Program-made: the position numbers and the translations under genes
Notes under the pieces: generated by a model
What the model was told of the DNA's origin: nothing
Databases searched by the model: none
The model's input: only the letters and a program-made list of their open reading frames with translations
Assembly (NCBI RefSeq): GCF_016908595.1
Contig: NZ_JAFBEC010000006.1
Coordinates: forward strand, 62,001-126,000
Direction: 5' to 3'
Source: Geomicrobium sediminis
GTDB taxonomy: Bacteria > Bacillota > Bacilli > Bacillales > Marinococcaceae
Length of the DNA stretch: 64,000 nt
In this document: positions 33,713-41,997 of the stretch, piece after piece
Layout: every line of letters begins with the position of its first letter
Position numbering within the stretch: position 1 is the first letter of the stretch

Positions 33713-34473
33713 CGTACACCCTCCTTCAAAGAGACAGTCGTATTCGTCAACTTCCCGATTCCTTCAATTTCAATTGAAACCGTGTCTCCGTGTTGAATGA
33801 GTGGTCGATTTTCAGGCGTGCCGACGAGCAATACATCCCCAGGATTGAATGAGAGAAAGGCGCTCACATCTGAAATGAGTTGGCGGACGTTACGAACAAG
33901 CTGTTTCGTATGACCTGTCTGTTGAAGCTCATCGTTTACATAGACGCGAATGACGACTTGATCGGGATTTGGAGCATCGTCACGATCAACAATCCATGGA
34001 CCGACTGGACAATAACCGTCACGAGCATTGTATTTCACAGCAGGACGATGGATATTGTCGTGGGGAATACATAGGTCATTTACGATTGTGAATCCGAGAA
34101 TCGTATCCCAAGCTTCTTCCACAGAGACATTTGTGACGTGCTCTTTGAATACAACGCCAAGTGCAGCACCAACTTCTAGGTAGTCCGAATCTTCTGGAAA
34201 CGGTATTGGTGTTTCGTGCGCGATGAATGTATTTTTTGGTTTAATGTACAGGATTGGTGCGTTCGGTGGAGCAAGGTAAGGTTTTTCGTGAAGCTTCGGA
34301 CCGAGTTTAGTTAGTTCTCCTTGATAGTTTAATGCTGTTCCGTAAACACAGCCTTCGACAGGGCAATCAAGAGGCGCAGTCGTTGTAGCAAAAATCCCCG
34401 TGTACGAAGACGATTGAAGCCAAAGATTTTGAACTTGAGCTGTTCCTTGAATACGACCGTATGCGTTAACCAA
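33709..34473 (-). CDS. hpaG1: HpaG1-type decarboxylase/isomerase subunit (FAH fold)
   Basis: 254 aa FAH-fold protein related to hpaG2: YGTALNYQGELTKLG, ILYIKPKNTFIAHE, DYLEVGAALGVVFKEHV, GFTIVNDLCIPHDN and PGDVLLVGTPENRPLIQHGD. YLEVGAALG retains the first Glu but the ExE spacing is altered relative to HYECELAVI in hpaG2, which fits the specialised N-terminal unit of HpaG. Start TTG 34473 lies nine bases after AAAGGAG; a longer in-frame reading to 34764 overlaps gntR and is rejected. Second gene of the gntR operon. Confidence 0.85.
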   Translation of the reverse strand: MVNAYGRIQGTAQVQNLWLQSSSYTGIFATTTAPLDCPVEGCVYGTALNYQGELTKLGPKLHEKPYLAPPNAPILYIKPKNTFIAHETPIPFPEDSDYLEVGAALGVVFKEHVTNVSVEEAWDTILGFTIVNDLCIPHDNIHRPAVKYNARDGYCPVGPWIVDRDDAPNPDQVVIRVYVNDELQQTGHTKQLVRNVRQLISDVSAFLSFNPGDVLLVGTPENRPLIQHGDTVSIEIEGIGKLTNTTVSLKEGVR

Positions 34474-34525
34474 AGTGACTCGCTCCTTTGTGTTCGACGT
34501 TTCCAAACAAACGTAGAGCCGTTCT

Positions 34526-35170
34526 CTACGTTTGTTTAGAAGCACGTAACGTATTTTGTTTGTGTTGTCGTGCGAATTTCTCAATACGATCAACGGGTTG
34601 CTTCTGTTCAAGCATTTCGAGTAATTGATCGTGTTCAAGAACAGAATCATTTGCGCGTAACGGGAAGGAATGAAACCCTCTCGTACGAACGGTGTCCAAT
34701 TTGTCCCACGCATCTTTGATCGATTTGACGAGTAGTTCATTCGTACAAGCATCATAAATGACATAGTGAAAGGCTTTGTTCAACTGTCCAAACAGTTGCA
34801 AATCAAACGTGTGTAATGCTTCTTTCATTTGACTGTTCAAATCATGAAGCTGTGAGAGGTCTTCACTTGTTAGCGATGTTGCACTCATTGCGGTTGCATA
34901 GCCTTCAAGTACAGAGAGGAATTCTAATGTTTCTTTGTACGCATCATCGTTTAATGATTGGACGACAGCGCCCACATTCGCTCGGTATTCAATCAATTGA
35001 TCAGCTTCGAGGCGACGTATTGCTTCTCTTACAGGGATGTGACTCGAACCAATTTCCTTTGCGATTTGATCAATGATTATTCGTTCTTTTGGAGCATACG
35101 TTCCGTCTAGAATTCTCGTTTTCATAACTTCATACGCTTGAGTGCTCTTTGAGCTTTTTTCTCGTTTCAT
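34526..35170 (-). CDS. GntR-family regulator, FCD type
   Basis: 214 aa. Residues 5-70 are a GntR winged HTH (AYEVMKTRILDGTYAPKERIIIDQIAKEIGSSHIPVREAIRRLEADQLIEY); residues 75-205 are an all-helical FCD ligand domain with metal/ligand residues in FHYVIYDACTN. It heads the hpaG1-hpaG2-hpaF operon and is divergent from hpaI; twin ATCATATATGAT palindromes in the shared region are probable operators. It most likely represses the HPA genes until an HPA-pathway compound binds (inference); it differs from the MarR-type HpaR of enterobacteria. Confidence 0.88.
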   Translation of the reverse strand: MKREKSSKSTQAYEVMKTRILDGTYAPKERIIIDQIAKEIGSSHIPVREAIRRLEADQLIEYRANVGAVVQSLNDDAYKETLEFLSVLEGYATAMSATSLTSEDLSQLHDLNSQMKEALHTFDLQLFGQLNKAFHYVIYDACTNELLVKSIKDAWDKLDTVRTRGFHSFPLRANDSVLEHDQLLEMLEQKQPVDRIEKFARQHKQNTLRASKQT

Positions 35171-35189
35171 AGCTTAAATTGTATAGAAG

Positions 35190-35201
35190 ATCATATATGA
35201 T
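35190..35201. promoter_or_regulatory. Probable GntR operator 1
   Basis: ATCATATATGAT, a perfect 12-bp palindrome 20 bases upstream of the gntR start. An identical copy lies 42 bp further on. Confidence 0.7.
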
Positions 35202-35231
35202 TTCAATCATTTCTGATGAAAAGCTATTGAA

Positions 35232-35243
35232 ATCATATATGAT
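35232..35243. promoter_or_regulatory. Probable GntR operator 2
   Basis: Second copy of ATCATATATGAT, 42 bp (four helical turns) from the first, close to the hpaI promoter. Confidence 0.7.
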
Positions 35244-35296
35244 TATATATATAATCACTGTAAAGTTTAATTTTTCTGACATAGGAGGCGTATCAA

Positions 35297-36214
35297 ATGA
35301 AGGATTATACGGACATTAAACAAAGGTTAAGAGGTTCAATCACTCCCGTTGTCACGCCATTTAAGCAAAACTATGACATTGATTTCGAAAAGCAATCCGA
35401 ACTAATTGAATTCCAGCTCGACAATGGCACACATGCCATTTCAGTCACAGGCACGTCTGGTGAACCGAGCTCTCTTACAATTGAGGAGCGAGTCCAAGTG
35501 ATGGAGAATGCCATGCGTACGATTAATGGCCGGGTGCCATTTGCTCCAGGGACAGGTTCAACGAACCACGATGAAACGATGTATTTAACGAAGCGGGCGG
35601 AAGAGATGGGTGCAGACGCGGCGATGGTCATCGTACCGTATTACAATAAACCGAATCAACATGCACTATACAAACATTTCAAGACAGTTGCTGACGCTGT
35701 TCAAATTCCAATCATTATTTATAACATTCCTGGAAGAACCGCGGTGAATATGGAAGTTGATACGATGGCAAGGCTTGTGCAAGACTGTCCGAATATCATC
35801 GGTGCAAAAGAGTCGAACAAAGACTTTGAACATGTGAATCGTGTATTGCAAAGGTGCGGACGTGATTTCTTACTTTTCTCTGGTATTGAGCTTCTCTGTT
35901 ACCCGATGCTAGCGATCGGGGGAGCAGGATCAATTAGCGCAACCGCAAACGTGTTACCAAGTAAAGTTGCAGACATGCACGATGCGTGGGAAGAAGGAGA
36001 TTTAAAGCGTGCCCAAGATCTACACTTTGAGCTAATGCAATTAAACGATGTGCTATTTAAAGATACAAACCCAGCTCCAGTAAAAGCGGCACTTGGCATG
36101 ATGGGCAAAATTGAGCCCGTGTTACGGTTGCCGATGGATTTACCGACAGAAGCTTTGCAACAAGAAATTCGCGAAACGCTAGACGTATACGGAATTGCAA
36201 CCCAAAGAGCATAG
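35297..36214 (+). CDS. hpaI: HHED aldolase, DapA-superfamily type of HpaI
   Basis: 305 aa TIM-barrel of the DHDPS/NAL family. The Schiff-base Lys is K171 in IIGAKESN, Tyr142 is in IIYNIPGR, and GTSGEPSSLT is the carboxylate-binding loop. By sequence alone it would be called dihydrodipicolinate synthase, but its place opposite gntR and the hpaG genes matches the DapA-like 2,4-dihydroxyhept-2-ene-1,7-dioate aldolase known from Gram-positive HPA clusters. It would yield pyruvate and succinic semialdehyde. AGGAGGCG precedes the start. A dapA role cannot be fully excluded. Confidence 0.8.
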   Translation: MKDYTDIKQRLRGSITPVVTPFKQNYDIDFEKQSELIEFQLDNGTHAISVTGTSGEPSSLTIEERVQVMENAMRTINGRVPFAPGTGSTNHDETMYLTKRAEEMGADAAMVIVPYYNKPNQHALYKHFKTVADAVQIPIIIYNIPGRTAVNMEVDTMARLVQDCPNIIGAKESNKDFEHVNRVLQRCGRDFLLFSGIELLCYPMLAIGGAGSISATANVLPSKVADMHDAWEEGDLKRAQDLHFELMQLNDVLFKDTNPAPVKAALGMMGKIEPVLRLPMDLPTEALQQEIRETLDVYGIATQRA

Positions 36215-36221
36215 GTGTTCT

Positions 36222-36260
36222 AAAGAACTACTCGTAAAATTGATACGAGTAGTTCTTTTT
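36222..36260 (+). terminator. rho-independent terminator after hpaI
   Basis: 15-bp perfect stem AAAGAACTACTCGTA / TACGAGTAGTTCTTT with a 7-base loop and a short T-run. Confidence 0.9.
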
Positions 36261-36375
36261 GTCGTATGTTAACAAACTCAATTTACTGGTATAGTAAATA
36301 CTATGTTTTTTTAGAAAGTTACAATAAAGCGCATGAGCATCTAGAAGATCGTTTACAGAAAAGAGGTAGGAGACA

Positions 36376-37785
36376 ATGAGTGAGCAAAATGAAGACAAGT
36401 CAAAAGGTAGACTGAAGATCCCGCATATTTATGTAATCTTACTTACGATTTTACTATTGGCATTTGTTGCGACATTTATTGTACCGTCAGGTCTATTTGA
36501 CCGAGAAGTGAATGAAAACGGCACAGAAGTGTTGATTCCCGGCACGTTTACGGAAGTAGACAAAACGTACTTATCTTTCTTTGATTTAATGTTTGCTGTT
36601 CCGTCGGGATTGATCGCTGCTGGTGAAATTATCTTTGGTGTTCTTATGATTGGTGGAATGTTTGCCGTGTTAGAACGTAGTGGCCTCGTTGACATTGGGG
36701 TTAGTAAATTAGGCAGAACATTTCATGATCGCCCGATTATGATTATCGCTGTATTAATGTTTCCACTAGCGCTTTTAACAACATTCACGAGTGCAATTGA
36801 GTTATCGATTGTATTTGCACCAGCTGTCATACCTCTTATGGTTCGATTAGGGTTTGATCGATTAACCGCACTTGCTGCGGTATTAGTGAGTACCGTAGCA
36901 GGATTTACAGCAGCAGTTACTGGACCAGCAACAGTCGGGGTGGCCCATGAAGTAAGTGAGTTGCCTTTGTATTCTGGGTATGAGTATCGTGCGCTCATTT
37001 TTCTTATCATTACGACAATTGGAATTATCTTCGTAAGTCGTTATGCACGTAAAATTAAGCAAGATAAGACTAAGAGTCTTGTATACGGTGACGGAATTGA
37101 TGAAACATTTGTCGGTCGTGATGATATTACTGAAGTGAAAGCGACGAAGCGACAAATGGCTGCGATTGTTGTATTGTTCGCCGGTATATTGCTTATGATC
37201 TTTGGACTCATTCAATGGGGTTGGTACTTCCGTGAACTTGGAGGGTTGTACTTAACGATTGGTATCGTGATTGGCTTAATTACTGGTCTAAACGTAAGTA
37301 AAATTGCTGAGACGTTTAATGATGGATTTAAGACGATTTTGCTCGGAGCGATGGTTATTGGCTTTGCGAGAGCCGTGTCTGTCATTTTAGAAGACGGTCA
37401 GATTCTAGATACAATCGTCAATGGAACGAGTCAAATTGTGAGTGCAATGCCAGGGGCACTAACTGCGGTATTCATGATGATCGTACAAGGGGGATTTAAC
37501 TTCCTCGTTCCGTCAGGGAGTGGACAAGCAGTGATTACGATGCCGATTATGAGCGGACTCTCAGACCTTGTCGGTATTACTCGCCAGACCGCAGTACTTG
37601 CTTTTCAATTTGGAGATGGGTTCGCTAATATTTTTTATCCAACATCGGGGTATTTTATGGCAACCCTTGCGATTGCTAAAGTTGGTTGGGACAAATGGGT
37701 GAAGTTCATTTGGCCACTGCTACTCGTCTGGTATTTGTTGGCGATCGTGTTTCTAATGATTGCGCAGTTTATGAACTTTTCATAA
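36376..37785 (+). CDS. YfcC-family carboxylate/amino-acid carrier
   Basis: 469 aa with about 12 transmembrane segments. The opening IPHIYVILLTILLLAFVATFIVPSGLFDR, the lumenal GTFTEVDKTYLSFFDLMFAVPSGLIAAGEIIFGVLMIGGMFAVLE and the C-terminal FNFLVPSGSGQAVITMPIMSGLSDLVGITRQTAVLAFQFGDGF are typical of YfcC/DcuC-like carriers (C4-dicarboxylate or arginine/ornithine exchange). Given its position next to hpaI it may import HPA or a related aromatic acid, or handle succinate; this is inference. GAGGTAGGAGACA precedes the ATG. Separate transcript from hpaI because a terminator intervenes. Confidence 0.82.
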   Translation: MSEQNEDKSKGRLKIPHIYVILLTILLLAFVATFIVPSGLFDREVNENGTEVLIPGTFTEVDKTYLSFFDLMFAVPSGLIAAGEIIFGVLMIGGMFAVLERSGLVDIGVSKLGRTFHDRPIMIIAVLMFPLALLTTFTSAIELSIVFAPAVIPLMVRLGFDRLTALAAVLVSTVAGFTAAVTGPATVGVAHEVSELPLYSGYEYRALIFLIITTIGIIFVSRYARKIKQDKTKSLVYGDGIDETFVGRDDITEVKATKRQMAAIVVLFAGILLMIFGLIQWGWYFRELGGLYLTIGIVIGLITGLNVSKIAETFNDGFKTILLGAMVIGFARAVSVILEDGQILDTIVNGTSQIVSAMPGALTAVFMMIVQGGFNFLVPSGSGQAVITMPIMSGLSDLVGITRQTAVLAFQFGDGFANIFYPTSGYFMATLAIAKVGWDKWVKFIWPLLLVWYLLAIVFLMIAQFMNFS

Positions 37786-37792
37786 AGGTTTA

Positions 37793-37831
37793 AAGCGGTG
37801 GTGACCCATGAGTTACCACCGTTTTGTTTTT
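37793..37831 (+). terminator. rho-independent terminator
   Basis: CGGTGGTGAC / GTTACCACCG stem with CCATGA loop and a TTTTGTTTTT tail after the YfcC-type gene. Confidence 0.9.
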
Positions 37832-37904
37832 GAATTGAGATGTTTCAACGTCTAGCTGTCTAGTATAATGACAACATAGAGTATAACGTCAGGGAGGAAT
37901 ACGT

Positions 37905-40055
37905 TTGACGACGGTAATTTTGGCAGAGAAACCAGACCAAGCACGAAGTTATGCGGCCGTATTTTCAAAGACAACTAAGAAAAAAGGGTACATCATCATT
38001 GAAGATGATCGTTTTTTTAAAGGAGAAGCGATTTTAACGTGGGGAGTCGGTCACCTCGTTGAACTTTGTTTGCCGGGCTATTACAAGAAAGAATGGAAGC
38101 GTTGGAGTTTAGCAAGCTTACCGATTCGACCAGAGAAAATAGAGTTTCAAGTACCACGAAGCAAACAAGAACAGTTTCAAATCGTAAAACAATGGTTAAG
38201 GAAGGCGTCTGAGATTGTCATTGCGACCGACCCAGACCGAGAAGGGGAAAACATTGCGCGGTTAATTATCGACAAAGCAGCTGTTAAACGCTCGGTACCG
38301 ATTAAACGGTTGTGGATCAATTCTCAAGAAAATGACGTCGTTCGAGAAGGATTTAAGAACTTGCAACTTGGCGAAAAGTACGTGTCATTGTACGAAGAAG
38401 CGAAAGCTCGTCAGATTGGTGATTGGCTCGTCGGAATGAATGCCAGCCCTTTGTACTCACTGTTGCTGCAAGAACAAGGTGTCCATGACACGTTTTCTGT
38501 TGGGCGTGTACAAACGCCAACGTTGTATTTAATCTACTTACGTCAACGTGAAATTGAGAACTTTAAGCCAGAACCGTACTTTGAGATTACAGCGGACGTT
38601 ACCGCCAAAAACGGAACATTTAAAGCGAAATATAAAGAGCGCTTAAAGACGAAACAAGAAGTGTTGGCATTGTACGAAAAACATGGCATTGAGCGTGAGA
38701 ATGAAGGAAGTATTGCTGTACTAAATAAAAAGGACAAGCAACTACCCTCGCCTGTTTTACACAGCCTTGCGACACTTCAAGCAACAGCTAACCGTAAATG
38801 GAAGTACAGTCCGTCTATGGTGCTTAAGGTGATGCAAAGTCTTTACGAAAAGAAGTTATTGTCATACCCGCGGACGGAAAGTAATCATATTACGACTGCC
38901 GAATTCTCATACTTAAAGTCGAAGTTGTCTGCGTACATGAATGCGGTCGGTGTCAACTTTGAACCGGCTTTTCCTCAACCGCGCAAGCGGTATGTGGACA
39001 ATCAGAAGGTGCAGGAACACTACGCAATTATTCCAACTAAGACGATTCCTACTGAAAAGAGACTCGCTTCTTTACGAACAGAAGAACTAAACATTTATAA
39101 AGAAGTTGTTCTTACGACACTTGCGATGTTTGCACCACTTTATAAGTTCGAAGAAACGAATGTTGAAGTCGATCTATTTGGACTTCGTTTACATGCAAAA
39201 GGAAAAGTTGATCGCGAGAAGGGCTGGAAAGCGTTACTTTCACCACGACAAAAACAAGAAGAGCCATCTCTACCAGTGATGGAAGTCGGTGAACGAGTCG
39301 ATACAGTCATGAAAACCGTAGCCGACGAGACAAAGCCACCGTCACTGTACACGGAGGGTCAATTAATTCCGTTAATGAAGTCTGCGGGCAAGCATGTTGA
39401 AGATGAAGAAAATACAGCAATACTCGACGAAGTAACAGGTATCGGTACAGGTGCGACACGAGCAAGTATTATTGAGACGCTTAAAAGTCGCACGTACATT
39501 ACCGTTTCTAAAAACCAAGTCAACGTCACTGAAAAAGGAAAAATCCTTTGCCAAGCGGTAGAGGGGAATTTATTAAGTAAAGCTGATATGACTGCGGAAT
39601 GGGAGTTGTTCTTGCGACAAATTGGAAAAGGAGAAAAAGAAGGCACAACGTTCATCGCAAATATCCATCAATTCATCGATCAATTGATCCATAATGCCCC
39701 TGCGTCATTAAAAGAAGTGACGTTTAAAAAGGAATCACTCATGCAAGAGGCGAAATCAGAAGGGATTGGACCGTGTCCATTATGTGGCTCACCAGTCATT
39801 AGTAAAGGTCGTGTGTACGGATGTTCTGGCTATCGCGAAACGAAGTGTAAGTTCGTTTTACCAAAAACGATTGCGAAGAAAACATTAAGTGAAGCGAGCG
39901 CCAAGCGATTACTAACAAAAGGAAGCACGAGTCAGCTGAGGGGATTTAAAAGCAAGGCAGGTAAATCATTCCGAGCAGGGCTGACGTTAAAAGAAGGGAA
40001 AGTTGAGTTTAATTTCGACGCGAAACCTATGAACAATGCGAAACGTAAAACATAA
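37905..40055 (+). CDS. topB: DNA topoisomerase III
   Basis: 716 aa type IA topoisomerase. TOPRIM features are AEKPDQAR (first Glu) and IATDPDREGE; the catalytic Tyr is residue 321 in LLSYPRTES; EAKARQIGDWLVGMNASPLY is the typical central block. The C-terminal zinc-finger-like segment CPLCGSPVISKGRVYGCSGY...CKF is kept. The enzyme relaxes and decatenates DNA through single-strand passage. Start TTG 37905 with GGGAGGAATACG. It is followed after 15 bases by a GrpB-family gene, suggesting co-transcription. Confidence 0.93.
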   Translation: MTTVILAEKPDQARSYAAVFSKTTKKKGYIIIEDDRFFKGEAILTWGVGHLVELCLPGYYKKEWKRWSLASLPIRPEKIEFQVPRSKQEQFQIVKQWLRKASEIVIATDPDREGENIARLIIDKAAVKRSVPIKRLWINSQENDVVREGFKNLQLGEKYVSLYEEAKARQIGDWLVGMNASPLYSLLLQEQGVHDTFSVGRVQTPTLYLIYLRQREIENFKPEPYFEITADVTAKNGTFKAKYKERLKTKQEVLALYEKHGIERENEGSIAVLNKKDKQLPSPVLHSLATLQATANRKWKYSPSMVLKVMQSLYEKKLLSYPRTESNHITTAEFSYLKSKLSAYMNAVGVNFEPAFPQPRKRYVDNQKVQEHYAIIPTKTIPTEKRLASLRTEELNIYKEVVLTTLAMFAPLYKFEETNVEVDLFGLRLHAKGKVDREKGWKALLSPRQKQEEPSLPVMEVGERVDTVMKTVADETKPPSLYTEGQLIPLMKSAGKHVEDEENTAILDEVTGIGTGATRASIIETLKSRTYITVSKNQVNVTEKGKILCQAVEGNLLSKADMTAEWELFLRQIGKGEKEGTTFIANIHQFIDQLIHNAPASLKEVTFKKESLMQEAKSEGIGPCPLCGSPVISKGRVYGCSGYRETKCKFVLPKTIAKKTLSEASAKRLLTKGSTSQLRGFKSKAGKSFRAGLTLKEGKVEFNFDAKPMNNAKRKT

Positions 40056-40070
40056 AATCGGAGGTTCGTG

Positions 40071-40634
40071 ATGAGAGACCAAGTAAGAAGCGATGAGGAG
40101 TTACAAGCGGTCACAGTTGGTGAGCGGAAGCCTCACAATAACACGATTGAGTTACATGAATACAATCCTACATGGCCCGCACAATATCAACTAGAAGAAG
40201 AGAAGATTTATCGTGCGCTACAGAGCGCGGTTGTTCAGCTTGAACACGTCGGTTCAACGTCAATTCCAAGGATGAGTGCCAAGCCGATTATTGATATCCT
40301 ATTGGTCGTTCATGACTCAGCGAATGAATCACGTTATGTACAGGCACTCGAATCCATCGGTTATAAACTTGTCATACGTGAACCCGATTGGTATGAACAT
40401 CGCCTGTTAAAACGAAACGACGAAGGTGTAAATCTTCATGTCTTTAGTGAGGGTTGTGAGGAAACCGGACGAATGCTCACTTTTCGTGATCATTTACGGA
40501 CAAATGAAGAAGATTTCATAAAGTATAAAGAGAAAAAGCAAGAATTATCAACGCGTACATGGCGACATGTTCAACATTACGCGGATGCAAAATCTGAAGT
40601 TGTGGAAGAGATCATTCATAAAGCAAATCGCTAA
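40071..40634 (+). CDS. GrpB/UPF0157 family protein
   Basis: 187 aa. IELHEYNPTWPAQYQLEEEKIYRAL, LEHVGSTSIPRMSAKPIIDILLVV, WYEHRLLKRNDEGVNLHVFSEG and LTFRDHLRTNEEDFIKYKEKKQELS are the hallmarks of the GrpB family, a nucleotidyltransferase-like fold (GSTS, DIL) that is sometimes fused to dephospho-CoA kinase. The biochemical role is undefined. CGGAGG precedes the start. It is closely spaced with topB and the next CXXC gene. Confidence 0.88.
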   Translation: MRDQVRSDEELQAVTVGERKPHNNTIELHEYNPTWPAQYQLEEEKIYRALQSAVVQLEHVGSTSIPRMSAKPIIDILLVVHDSANESRYVQALESIGYKLVIREPDWYEHRLLKRNDEGVNLHVFSEGCEETGRMLTFRDHLRTNEEDFIKYKEKKQELSTRTWRHVQHYADAKSEVVEEIIHKANR

Positions 40635-40667
40635 GTTTTGAGGCAACAAAAAGAGGTGGTGAGCGGT

Positions 40668-40985
40668 GTGCCCCGTTGTGAATCGTGCAACAAGCGTTGG
40701 CGTCTTAAACAAACGATCGTCAAAACGAGTGCCATTGATGTGGATTTAGGAATGAACTGTCCTTATTGTGATGAATTACAATTTTTGGATGCGAAGTCAC
40801 TCAAACGCAACAAGGTGTGGATCTTTTTCCCTCTCATCATGTTAATCGTTTACGGTCTATTAAATTTATGGATGTCCTTGCCGTTTTGGTCTTTTATTCT
40901 TTACTTGCTTCTGATCGTTGTGATTTTTATCGTTTTTTATCCACGATCCATTACTGTGACAAATGCTAAGCCGCTTCAATCGTAA
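40668..40985 (+). CDS. CXXC-20-CXXC membrane protein (TIGR04104-like)
   Basis: 105 aa. N-terminal zinc-ribbon-like pairs C4-x2-C7 and C31-x2-C34 frame a KTSAIDVDLGMNCPYC segment; two hydrophobic helices follow (about 50-68 and 74-92). This is the pattern of the small CXXC-20-CXXC family of Bacillales; function unknown. GTG 40668 after AAGAGGTGG is the start, since it leaves MPRCESC directly at the N-terminus as in relatives. The upstream gap to the GrpB gene is 33 bases. Confidence 0.78.
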   Translation: MPRCESCNKRWRLKQTIVKTSAIDVDLGMNCPYCDELQFLDAKSLKRNKVWIFFPLIMLIVYGLLNLWMSLPFWSFILYLLLIVVIFIVFYPRSITVTNAKPLQS

Positions 40986-41022
40986 GTTGAAGGGACTCGT
41001 TATATGATTTAAGTTAGATGAT

Positions 41023-41066
41023 AAATCCCTCCAACGTAGTTGTGCTCTACGTAGAAGGGATTTTTT
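41023..41066. terminator. Terminator between convergent genes
   Basis: AAATCCCT / AGGGATTT plus inner ACGTAG / CTACGT stem, followed by T residues on the plus strand and A-rich flank for the minus strand. Confidence 0.88.
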
Positions 41067-41073
41067 GGTCTGT

Positions 41074-41835
41074 TTATTGCGCAGTTTGTCCACCATCAAC
41101 AGCTAAGTTCACGCCGGTAATGTAAGCAGCGCGGTCTGAACAGAGCCAGACTGCAGCTTGAGCTTGGTCTTCTGCCTCTCCAATTCTGCCGAGTGGGATG
41201 GCGTTCTTTACGTGCTCGGCTTGTTCGGGAGCCGCTTCCTCCCATTGTTTAACACTTGCGGTCATCGTCATCCCTGGACAGATCGAGTTCACTCGAATGC
41301 CTTGTTTGCCGTACTCTAGTGCAATCGATTTCGTAAGCCCATTGACCGCCCATTTTGACGCGCTATAGCCACCCATGTTTTCAACGCCTAGTAGGCCAGC
41401 AGTAGAAGCGGTGTTTACGATTGCACCACCTCCAGACTTTAACATGGCTGGAATCTCATGTTTCATCGAGTAATACGTGCCTTTTGCTGTTACGTCCATC
41501 GCACGATCCCAGTCTTCGCCTTTTGATTCAACAATTCTCGCTTGAGGCACTCCAATACCTGCATTGTTGTGAGCGAAATCTAACCTTCCATAGGTGTCAA
41601 TTGTCGTTTGGACGAGTTGAATTACTTCTTCTTCATTTGCAACATTGCATGGGAAGAAAGTTGCTTCACCACCGGCGTCTTTAATTAACTGTACCGTTTC
41701 TTTCCCCATCTCTTCGTTAATGTCCGAAACGACGACAGTTGCTCCTTCTTTTGCGAAAAGAAGTGCACTTGCACGGCCGATGCCGTTTCCTCCTGCAGTG
41801 ACGATCCCAACTTTGTTATCCATTAATTTAGTCAT
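41074..41835 (-). CDS. SDR-family oxidoreductase
   Basis: 253 aa classical SDR. TAGGNGIG (residues 13-20) binds the cofactor, D38 in VVVSDINEE suggests NAD preference, NNAGIG is intact, and the catalytic S and YSASK (Tyr-x3-Lys) are present; the C-terminal ITGVNLAVDGGQTAQ is typical of cyclopentanol/glucose dehydrogenase-like members. Substrate not determinable. It stands alone, divergent from the M20 gene. Confidence 0.87.
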   Translation of the reverse strand: MTKLMDNKVGIVTAGGNGIGRASALLFAKEGATVVVSDINEEMGKETVQLIKDAGGEATFFPCNVANEEEVIQLVQTTIDTYGRLDFAHNNAGIGVPQARIVESKGEDWDRAMDVTAKGTYYSMKHEIPAMLKSGGGAIVNTASTAGLLGVENMGGYSASKWAVNGLTKSIALEYGKQGIRVNSICPGMTMTASVKQWEEAAPEQAEHVKNAIPLGRIGEAEDQAQAAVWLCSDRAAYITGVNLAVDGGQTAQ

Positions 41836-41997
41836 TGTGATGTTTCCTCCTTATGAATTCATATCAGAGTATGCCCAGCAAACTATTATTCAACAAAAGT
41901 ATAGCACTGTATTTACCAGAATTAATAATTGAGGTAAGATAGACATTATCTTTATCAGAAAAAAGCGAAAGTTGAGAAGGGGATGTGACGATCAATC

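Noticed and set aside
34474-34764. N-terminal extension of hpaG1 to about 351 aa
   Set aside because: The extension lies within the gntR coding region on the same strand in another frame, has no family similarity, and a TTG with a good ribosome site exists at 34473.
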